Shown here: positions 17,989 through 20,029 of the stretch, piece by piece
Position numbering within the stretch: the first letter of the stretch is position 1
How the letters are laid out: each line of letters begins with the position of its first letter
NCBI GenBank assembly: GCA_022701365.1
Contig: JAKUHH010000120.1
Coordinates: forward strand, 1-20,029
Source: Mycocentrospora acerina
Lineage: Eukaryota > Ascomycota > Dothideomycetes > Pleosporales
DNA length: 20,029 nt
Reading direction: 5' to 3'
Made by a program: the position numbers and the translations under genes
Notes under the pieces: generated by a model
Told to the model about the DNA's origin: nothing
The model's database searches: none
The model's input: only the letters and a program-made list of their open reading frames with translations

Positions 17989-18562
17989 GTAGAGATATCT
18001 AAACAAGTAAAAACGTGTATCTCATAATAAGTTTAGGAAAGAATACAGAACAATACATTTCTGAGTTGATTTTGAATTCTTCAGACTCTGGATAATTTAC
18101 AAAATTGCTTTATCTAATATCTGAATTAAGATTACCTTCTCTAAACTTCTTGTGGGCTATCACATGTTTGAGCTTGTGAGAACACGACGCCTATGTGTAA
18201 CGACGTAGGTAAGTAGGGAGTGGTCTGAATTGGGTCTGAGTCTTAGTTCGCTAGATGGCATACAGGAGTTCTAGGACAGGAGGATAAACTAAAGATACTA
18301 TTCTCTACACTTTTAGGTCTCGCAAAATGGATACAGAAAAACTACTCTACAAAGCTACACTGCCTGCATCCTTATATACCCTAGCCTAAAGCACGTTAGT
18401 AGGTACTAGATAGGTATCAGGATGTTTTTGGATAGGTGTCGGTTAGTTCAGGGTTAATTAAGGTTGTTACGTCGTGAACGATACACTATGTAAATACACC
18501 CAATTTGTACTCCTATTAATTCCTCGTGGTTTCTTTGCTGCTAAAAATAATAGAACTTGGTC
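17989..18562. other. Intergenic of balanced composition between two transposons
   Basis: No gene is supported. A 20-codon frame at about 18328 and a 60-codon frame at 18474-18656 (running into the LTR) show no motif. G-rich segments with repeated GATAGGT/ATCAGG words occur at 18395-18445. Confidence 0.45.
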
Positions 18563-18691
18563 TGTCAGCCTACACCTGAGAGCGCACGGGTGCAAGCACG
18601 TGTGCTCGCACGTGAGCACTCAACTCCTATATAGTCTCCAAGTCCTATACTCTTAATAATACAACAAGTTCCTCCTAATTGTTTACTTACA
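18563..18691 (+). repeat. 5' LTR of right Copia copy (129 bp)
   Basis: Begins TGTCAGCC and ends ACTTACA (TG...CA). It is identical in length to the LTR at 859-987. It contains overlapping CACGTG-type palindromes (about 18590-18615) and a TATA box, TATATAG, at 18628-18634, followed by the probable transcript start region. Three shorter relatives lie at 4491-4597, 4980-5084 and 10972-11066. Confidence 0.8.
18628..18634 (+). promoter_or_regulatory. TATA box of the Copia LTR
   Basis: TATATAG, conserved in the left LTR and in the solo copy at 4980-5084. It lies about 65 bp after the LTR start, as expected for an LTR promoter with a short U3. Confidence 0.5.
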
Positions 18692-18701
18692 GTTATAAGC
18701 C
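18692..18701 (+). other. Primer-binding site, half-tRNA(iMet) type
   Basis: GTTATAAGCC starts at the first base after the LTR. It differs from the complement of the fungal initiator tRNA anticodon-loop segment (GTTATGAGCC) by one RIP-type G-to-A change. The left copy has the same sequence. Confidence 0.55.
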
Positions 18702-18779
18702 TGGATTGCTTTAGCAATTAACAAAACTTGTCTATCTTTTCTATCTTTTCTATAGCTGCTAGCAACACCTAGCTACAGC

Positions 18780-18835
18780 TATCTATCTATCTATTAATCT
18801 ATCTATTAATTAATCTATTAATTAATTAGCACCGA
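18780..18835. repeat. TCTA/ATTA simple repeat in Copia leader
   Basis: TATCTATCTATCTATTAATC-type units, mirrored at 712-778 in the inverted copy. Confidence 0.8.
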
Positions 18836-18859
18836 TTAATCTATTGTGTGTGAGACTGT

Positions 18860-19740
18860 AGCAACAACAGCAACAGCAGCTTAAGCAACAGCAGTCTACT
18901 ACTACCACTACTATAACACTCCGCAGTGACTTAGCAGTTGCTTAATTAACTGTTATCCTAGACAAACCAGCAGACTAGGAAGCATAGTATTAACTACGCT
19001 AAGAAAGAGCTGTAGTAGACAGTATATAGGAGTACTGTAATATTACTTAACCTAAAGATAAGCTGCCTATCCTTATAGCTCCTTAGAAACCTACTGCACA
19101 ACAGGTTAAACTAGACGCAACGTCTATTAGTAACCTAAATACAGAAGAAAAGGCGCTCTACATTAAGCTGCTCTACAACTAGAGGCAAGAGCAGGCAGAG
19201 TACACTAAACTAAAACACAGGGAGGGTGAACTAATAATAGAGATTAGCAGCATAATTGCTACATGCTATCTCTATCTAATCTCTAACACAGAGGACCTAC
19301 ACAGCAGGCTAATAGCCTTAAAGCAGCAGCTAGCACTAACTACTGCTATACAAGCTTAAGAGCTTATTATTAAATATAGAGCACTGCAGGAGAAGCCTTA
19401 AGGAAGAGATGTTAAACATTAGTTAGATAACTAGATTTATGTTGTTAACTAATGTAGGCAGGCTAAACTACCTAAAACTACAGGCTATTAAGCACAAGAC
19501 AACTTTCTAACTATAGTAAGGAGCATAGCACTAGAATAGGCTGTAGCTGCTTACTAAGGCTTAATAGAAAAGGAGATCTTAGGGGAAGTAGAGACTATTA
19601 AATCTCTTGCAGATTATATCTCTTAATTTAGGACCTACTACTGACGCACTAGACAGGCTACTACTACGCTACTAGGAACGTTTGCAACCCTAGGCGCAGC
19701 ACTAGGCTACTACAAGGCTTAAGCTTAAGGCTTAACTTAA
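18860..19740 (+). pseudogene. RIP-inactivated Copia gag
   Basis: After a CAG/CAA tract that would encode polyglutamine, one frame (phase of GAA at 19144) runs for hundreds of bases without indels. It includes EEKALYIKLLYN, RQEQAEYTKLKHREGELIIE, NTEDLHSRLIALKQQLA, ELIIKYRALQEKP, FLTIVRSIALE, GLIEKEILGEVETIKSLADY and TFATLGAALGYYKA. Stops are TAG/TAA/TGA at positions where W, Q or R fits (for example H*LDN* for HWLDNW). The pattern is RIP acting on an otherwise collinear gag gene. The family is Ty1/Copia gag of filamentous fungi, judged from the translation and the flanking LTR and primer site. Confidence 0.65.
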
Positions 19741-19752
19741 GGCCTAGCTTGT

Positions 19753-19989
19753 AGCTAAGGACAGGGACAAGCTCCTGGCAATCTACAATTTACACTAAGG
19801 TGTGTATGTAGAGATAAGCACTACTATTCTAAGTGCTTCTATCTTATCTTAGACCAGCTAAAAAGCTTTANAGCTAAGGACAGGGACAAGCTCCTGGCAA
19901 TCTACAATTTACACTAAGGTGTGTATGTAGAGATAAGCACTACTATTCTAAGTGCTTCTATCTTATCTTAGACCAGCTAAAAAGCTTTA
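19753..19989. repeat. Exact 118-bp direct duplication flanking a single N (assembly join)
   Basis: Bases 19753-19870 are repeated without any difference at 19872-19989, separated only by N at 19871. The sequence after the second copy (AGCTAAACAAGG) continues as expected after the first. This is how two unmerged overlapping contig ends look, so the duplication is most likely artificial. Confidence 0.9.
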
Positions 19990-20029
19990 AGCTAAACAAG
20001 GAGAAGCTAGAGCGTGTAGCTAAAGCTCT

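Larger units (their letters stand above)
18563..20029 (+). mobile_element. Copia-type LTR retrotransposon, 5' part, RIP-degraded (right copy)
   Basis: Inverted relative to the copy at 1-987. It reads as an LTR (18563-18691), a primer site, a simple-repeat leader and then a gag frame leaving the window at 20029. It is less mutated than the left copy and so gives the clearer gag reading. The rest of the element, including pol and the 3' LTR, lies outside the window, and an assembly join with one N occurs at 19871. Confidence 0.82.

Noticed and set aside
18474..18656. 60-codon plus-strand frame
   Set aside because: Half of it lies in the Copia LTR and no protein-like pattern is visible.
1..20029. 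tRNA or rRNA genes
   Set aside because: No cloverleaf with A and B boxes and no rRNA-like segment was recognised on either strand; the tRNA-like piece is only the retrotransposon primer site.

Overview
The window looks like a chromosomal segment of a filamentous ascomycete. The genes have short introns with GTAAGG/GTGAGT-type donors, and the repeats carry the signature of repeat-induced point mutation (RIP): long TpA-rich tracts, and transposon frames broken mainly by TAG/TAA/TGA where W, Q or R is expected. The mix of AT-rich, transposon-filled DNA and small islands of balanced composition resembles the compartmented genomes of Dothideomycetes such as Pleosporales. That placement is an inference, not a species call.

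Layout. (1) 1-987: the 5' part of a RIP-degraded Ty1/Copia-type retrotransposon on the minus strand, with a 129-bp LTR at 859-987. (2) 988-3340: a balanced-composition island with one apparently intact four-exon gene on the minus strand, a medium-chain dehydrogenase/reductase (MDR) of 342 residues. (3) 3340-7560: AT-rich DNA with a weak transposase-tail remnant, two solo-LTR-like copies facing each other (4491-4597 and 4980-5084), a small orphan ORF island (5090-5242) and an unrecognised gene-like frame on the minus strand (5992-6302). (4) 7560-9315: a non-LTR retrotransposon remnant with RNase H-like sequence, three copies of a 34-bp tandem repeat, and a 5'-truncated Fot1/pogo-type DNA transposon ending in a terminal inverted repeat and TA. 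(5) 9874-10239: a two-exon gene for a small, cysteine-rich, secreted protein, interrupted by one stop codon. (6) 10972-11564: a degraded LTR followed by the last exons of another small gene. (7) 11837-13252: an acyl-CoA delta-9 desaturase/cytochrome b5 fusion gene with every catalytic motif but two TGG-to-TAG stops. (8) 14793-15201: a 409-bp MITE with TA target duplications. (9) 16134-17986: a complete 1853-bp Fot1-like transposon with TA target duplications and a ruined transposase on the minus strand. (10) 18563-20029: the 5' part of a second Copia copy on the plus strand, in inverted orientation to the first. It contains a single N flanked by an exact 118-bp duplication that looks like an assembly join.

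The only gene that appears functional is the MDR oxidoreductase. The desaturase and the small secreted protein gene are low-copy genes lying among RIP-mutated repeats, and each carries premature stops of the RIP type. That suggests mutation leaking from the repeats, or decay of former duplicates. I see no new multi-gene system. The most interesting items are the effector-like pseudogene, the RIP-stopped desaturase, the unrecognised island genes and the retrotransposon's primer-site architecture.
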